A DNA stretch of 64,000 nucleotides from Ectobius pallidus. Lineage: Eukaryota > Arthropoda > Insecta > Blattodea > Ectobiidae. Shown in pieces: positions 59,727-64,000 of this stretch (the stretch's first letter is position 1; every line of letters begins with the position of its first letter). The notes beneath the pieces were generated by a model. The model saw nothing but the letters and a program-made list of their open reading frames with translations, had not been told where the DNA came from and made no database searches. The position numbers and the translations under genes were made by a program. Where the stretch lies: assembly GCA_964059195.1 (NCBI GenBank), contig CAXKWD010000005.1, forward strand, positions 137,407,686 through 137,471,685, read 5' to 3'.

Positions 59727-59974
59727 AATAATATTAATAATAATAATAATAATAATAGCCCGGACGGTGGGGGCCGCTTAAAGGTCCCTTCAACGGGAGA
59801 GGTAAAATTAAGAGAAAGAAGAATGATGTTGATGATGATGATGATGATGGTAATGACAATAGTAGTAATAATAATCCGAGTGGCGGGGACCTTAAACGTC
59901 CCATCAACCAGAATAGGTAAAATTAAGAGAATGAAGAATATGATGATAATGATGATGATGATAATAATAATAAT

Positions 59975-60026
<52 letters not shown>

Positions 60027-60178
60027 GTAATAATAGCCGGAGCGGCGGGGTCCGCTTAAACGTCCCTTCAAGCGTAAGAGGTAAAATTAAGAGAAAGAAG
60101 AAAATGATGATAATGCCAATAATAATAAACATAATAATAATAATAATACACCTAATAGAAATAATAATACTAATAATA

Positions 60179-60225
<47 letters not shown>

Positions 60226-60260
60226 TATAATTATACTAATAATAATGACAAGAATAGTAA
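59727..60260 (+). repeat. Compound minisatellite with TAA and ATG microsatellites
   Basis: Three related units of about 65-70 bp begin near 59757, 59875 and 60033. Each has a CGG-rich start, a CTTAAA(C/G)GTCCC core and GGTAAAATTAAGAGAA. They are separated by long (AAT)n or (ATG)n tracts. The Ile/Met-rich frames here are by-products of the repeat. Confidence 0.8.
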
Positions 60261-61314
60261 TAATAAGGCTTGCTTTGATGGCGTCCTTGGAAAGTCGCAT
60301 TAATTACTCGTACTTCACTTCCTTATTCACCTCGTAGCGCTGGGTTAGGCTTAAAAGGGAATTTCTTTGGGCCGAATATTTAAGTTGACACAGGGGTAGG
60401 AAGGGGTGATATTGATGGTGACTGGAGTGTTTATGAGGGCTTGTAATGAGGGTGTCACAAACACACATTCTACTAGATGTTTATTACCGGTGCAGTCACC
60501 GTATAATGAGAGTGTAATTGAAGGTGTGCCAACTTATACACTCATTACGCGACCAGCATCCTAATGCCAACCTCCCCCCCATTAATACACGCTACACTTC
60601 ACGAAAATGTAATATCTACCAGACAGGCAGGCTACTATCACGGCTGCACCGGAACATCTAATAGCCTCCCGTTACTATAACAGCGTTAATAAAGTACGAT
60701 CTGTTCGAAAACCGCATATAAATTGTGACACTAAAGCGTGGTGCACGTGGAATTAGCATTATTTTGTGGTTGCGTGAAGAGAGGCAAAAGAGTAAGTTAC
60801 AGCTTAAATAAGTCATCACTAGGGCTAGGATTTTTTAAAATGAAATTGCAGCTTTTTTTGTTGTCAAGCCTCGATACAGTGCCACCTTCGCACTACGCCA
60901 ATAAATGCAAGCGAATGGATCTTCTCTCATATAAAATACATAAGAAACCTCGTTACTGTGCCAATTCATGTAGTGTCAGTGCATATAAGACAAGTTTTTT
61001 TTCCCCTACAAAATATAACTTGAAGTGATTTTTTTTTCCAGTTGCAGAATTCTTTTAAAACCGGCGTGAATGTCAGAATGATTATTTAAGAAACATACTG
61101 CACTGTATTTCCAAGAAATGATCCTCACTCACCTGAGGATGGAGGAAGAGTGAACCTCTGAAAGGTCGGAAAATCCAAAGCATTTCACCTGGGTGATAAT
61201 ATAGGATTTTTAAAACATAAGATTCACCTTTTAAAAGTCAAAGTTTAAGCCTGTCACTTCTAATAATGAATACTGTAATGAAGAACTGGTGAAATTTGTA
61301 ATTCACCAAGCGAA
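60261..61314. other. No gene supported
   Basis: A 96-residue frame at 60738-61028 matches nothing known to me. A gapped inverted repeat pairs 60474-60495 with 60644-60660. Confidence 0.4.
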
Positions 61315-61775
61315 GCGAGATCCTGTTTTATCTCGACCGTTCTGCTTTTCGTCTATTTGTAAACGCCTTGTTCGATTTTCTTCCAATATGGCATAAATGT
61401 TCCTTGAAATCACTAAAAAGGAACCACGTGTAAGGATTTTTATTTTTCGATTCCGTTTCAAGATGGTGACCGTTTTAATGGTTCGGGTTTCAACTAATGT
61501 TCAGTTTCTTTCAACAATACTAGCCAAGCGGTTCATGCTATGAAAATTTGGAGACTACTTCCACTCTAGAGTGTAAAAGTCTCTACAACTCCATTTCAAT
61601 ACTTTTTTTACACTAATGATTAACGGCGTTTCGTCTGTTCGTAAATTTGTTTATTACGTAGTCACGAACAAAGGCGTTGATCGATTTTCTTCCAATTTGG
61701 CATGATTGTTCCGTGAAGTCATTAAAAGCAACTTTTTTTCATTTCAAGGTGGGGGCCATTTTAACTGCTGAGGAG
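61315..61775 (+). repeat. Imperfect 300-bp direct duplication
   Basis: The block at 61335-61420 (TTTCGTCTATTTGTAAACG, GATTTTCTTCCAATATGGCA, TTCCTTGAAATCA) recurs at 61628-61720 with changes (TCGTCTGTTCGTAAATTTG, GATTTTCTTCCAATTTGGCA, TTCCGTGAAGTCA). Confidence 0.6.
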
Positions 61776-61879
61776 CAGATCTTAGATTTTTTTGGACGCG
61801 AAGTCTCTGTTCACAGAACTACAGGTTTATAATATGTTAGGTTTAAACCTGTATACTCTTCTTATCCATTAAAAAACTA

Positions 61880-62155
61880 AACTCCGTGGCACTACATCCC
61901 TTGAGCCACTGTGCCATCTACCAGAGGCAGATGGCAAGATTGGGGCGCATGTGGTCAACATACCGACACCCTCGGCCGTTAATGATGGTTTCCGTGACCG
62001 GAGCCGCTACGTCTCAATCAAGTAGCTTCTCAGTTTGTATCACGAGGATGAGTGCACCCCGTTCCAGACCTCTTTACCTCAGAAAAATCAGAGGAGGTAC
62101 CGGGGATCGAAGCCAGGTCTGCAGAACCGTAGCCAGCGACCTTATTCACTAGCAT
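61880..62155 (-). repeat. SINE family B copy
   Basis: Reverse of the family. It starts AACTCCGTGGCACTACATCC and includes GTTAATGATGGTTTCCGTGA and CGAGGATGAGTGCACCCCGT. The head end is near GGGGATCGAAGCCAGGTCTG. Confidence 0.75.
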
Positions 62156-62859
62156 GGAGTTAAAATAGACTCTTTCATATCGCACAACGTAGATCTAGAT
62201 TAAATTTTCTCGAGATTAGTTTAAGATATTAAAAAAAAGTTATTTTTAAGTAAATTAGAAAACACCTACTTGTTGTTTCTTGTTGATGTTGTAAGAATAC
62301 TGTTCAGTATTAAAGTGAGTCTTGTGTGAGTTTACTTGTGAAATTAGTAAAGTTCTCTCGCTGAGAAATTGGTCAATGTGTTACGGAAGATTAACTTCGC
62401 TTGCTAGCAGCTCTCTAGTTTCACGGAGTCGTAGTCGAGAGTAATTCACGGTAAGTGCTGCACTCTTGCGAGGAAAGAAGAAATTACTTGTAATTTTGTG
62501 GTCTTGCTTCTAGTTACGATAATGACCGAAGTGAGCGCTATTGTAGTGAAATTGATAATAAACCTTGTCATATTTCCCAAGGTAACGCTAAAGGGAGAAT
62601 TGAAACTAATGTAGTAAAAAATTAAATTTTCATCGCTCTGTAAAAAGAATAGTTCTTCTTTACAATTATCTCAACGTACTTGTTTTCCGGTATAGTGACT
62701 TCAATTACTTCATATAGCCTAATAATGGAAGTAGAGAGATCTTCACCTCAGAGGTATTCTATTCTTTCATCAAATTTCCCAAGTTCCAACATAAAATATT
62801 ACAGTGTCATTTTCTCTTCTCTTTCATATTACTGAGGCGTGCACAGTATGGTATCCTCA

Positions 62860-63090
62860 TACTAAAGTATTTAAATCATGCTGGGCGTTACAGTTGAGCT
62901 CGGTCAATAAAAAAATAAAAAATTTCTTTCTTTTCGACCTCTTTTATTCCCTATGCCTAGGCCTTTCGGTTACATTCAACCATCGTCAGAGAATCTTGCT
63001 TGTGCATTGATATTCAATAAGAATAAAAATGCTTTATCACTGGCAGCATTTTTAATTAAAACTATTTAAACTCAAAATTATCTTAAACCA
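62860..63090 (+). repeat. Dispersed repeat F
   Basis: Copy with GTTGAGCTCGGTCAATAAAA, CCTATGCCTAGGCCTTTCGG and AGAATCTTGCTTGTG. Compare 59270-59520. The stretch 62156-62859 before it shows nothing recognisable. Confidence 0.6.
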
Positions 63091-63119
63091 TAAGTAAAAT
63101 TAACTTCTTGATTCTTCTT

Positions 63120-63570
63120 CTTATACGTCGTGTGATCTGATCCCCGTTCGAATTAACAGAGTGCTTAGGAAAATATTCGGGCCTAAAAGAGATGAAAATG
63201 GTGACTGGAGATGACTGCATAACGACGAGCTTCATAACCTGTACTCTTCACCGGATATAGAAAGTGTAATTAAATCATGGAAGATGAAATGGGCTGGACA
63301 TGTTGCACGCATGGGGAGGAAAGCCATCTCAAAAGTATTGAATGGGAGACCCAAAGGGAAAAGACCAATTTGAAGACCTAGACGTAGGTGGGAGGACAAT
63401 ATTAGGATAGATTTAAAGGAGGATTTGCGAGGGATGGTTGGATGGAGTTTCTGCAGAATGGGGTTGAATGGCGGGCTCAGATAAGCGCGGCAATGAACCT
63501 TCGGGTTTCATAAAATAGATAATATTCCTTTAGCTTGCTGAGAAATTGTCTATTGCCATTGAGTAAGTAA
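63120..63570 (+). pseudogene. Non-LTR retrotransposon C-terminal tail with TAAG end
   Basis: Frames read [37 protein letters not shown] and RRRWEDNIRIDLKEDL, with a stop or frameshift between them. The 3' end is GAGTAAGTAAGTAAGCC at 63560-63576. This is the only plus-strand copy of the four, and it is the clearest in its tail. Confidence 0.7.
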
Positions 63571-63644
63571 GTAAGCCTATAAAATAGTATCTGATGGAAC
63601 AAAATTATAAATAAAAAGAAAAGTACTCGCTGATACACATCGGC

Positions 63645-63840
63645 AACTTTAGGATTCCTGGAGGCTGAGGATGCTGGATTTGTAAAGGAAATGAAGATAG
63701 TAAAGTTGTCAGCCTTATGCACCGGCCGCATTAACCCCCACGATTATCCCTAGTATTTATTTATTTTAGAGACTGATCAGCCACCTGAAGGAATAGCCAG
63801 TTGAAAAATCACAATGTTTCAACCAGCTGCGCTACAGTGT
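63645..63840 (-). repeat. SINE family A copy
   Basis: Reverse of the family: TTCCTGGAGGCTGAGGATG, GTTGTCAGCCTTATGCACCG, CCACGATTATCCCTAGTA and a head end near AACCAGCTGCGCTACAGTG. Confidence 0.65.
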
Positions 63841-64000
63841 TTGGCAAAACAGTGTACTTTCCATGTGCTTCATGCTAAGATTTAATGGTATAGTAGAAGT
63901 AGAGAATCACTACTTTTCCGTCAGTTACGAGCTAACGGGATTTACTCGTACTTTCTTGGAAAAGATACTTTTCTAATACCCCTTGTATCGTTTTTACGGA

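Noticed and set aside
59703..60337. Ile/Met-rich frames on both strands
   Set aside because: Produced by AAT and ATG microsatellites.

Overview
The window reads as AT-rich nuclear DNA of an insect: one spliced gene with introns of up to several kilobases, set in a dense mixture of tRNA-derived SINEs, non-LTR retrotransposon tails, Helitron-like ends, MITEs and DNA transposons. The style of the LINE tails and SINEs suggests a cockroach or termite (Blattodea). That assignment is inference from memory and was not tested by any search. No bacterial operon, CRISPR array or rRNA gene was seen.

Region 1 (about 1.7-17.7 kb, minus strand) holds the only conventional host gene recognised. It is an eight-coding-exon major facilitator superfamily transporter of the MFSD12 type. 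Every internal junction has GT..AG ends, all phases agree, and the joined frame gives 512 residues. Its introns carry a decayed Kolobok-like transposon (8598-11518, TTAA target duplication) with a nested hAT-type MITE, a second hAT-type MITE (14148-14649, 8-bp duplication), a Penelope-like remnant, LINE and SINE fragments and microsatellites. A splice acceptor 73 bases upstream of the start codon implies at least one upstream non-coding exon.

Region 2 (21.2-34.4 kb) is the most striking part. It is a 13,163-bp palindromic mobile element with two nearly identical inverted arms (6,224 and 6,190 bp) around a 749-bp directional TTCTTG-hexamer array. The outer ends are 5'-AG..CT-3' and are flanked by a perfect 6-bp duplication (GTAGTG). 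Each arm carries one intact, mirror-image copy of a 386-residue BED-finger protein gene, with identical translations. Both arms share the same nested SINE pieces, a Helitron-like end, terminal G-rich repeats and subterminal CCGGTYAAGATA repeats. A 34-bp indel and at least one substitution separate the arms. The 6-bp duplication and AG/CT ends fit the rule for Polinton/Maverick elements, but no integrase, polymerase or capsid gene is present. The working idea is a non-autonomous, Polinton-like element that became palindromic by snap-back copying of one end.

Region 3 (34.4-64 kb) has no convincing host gene. It is a patchwork of repeats: a Helitron-like element beside the palindrome, a second copy of the CTTATAAG-targeting MITE, a PIF/Harbinger-like element with a DUF4817-like coding piece, a dimeric tRNA-headed SINE with a 12-bp duplication, a Harbinger-like MITE with doubled ends inside a SINE, two further hAT-type MITEs with perfect 8-bp duplications, a compound minisatellite, and LINE tails ending in (TAAG)n.
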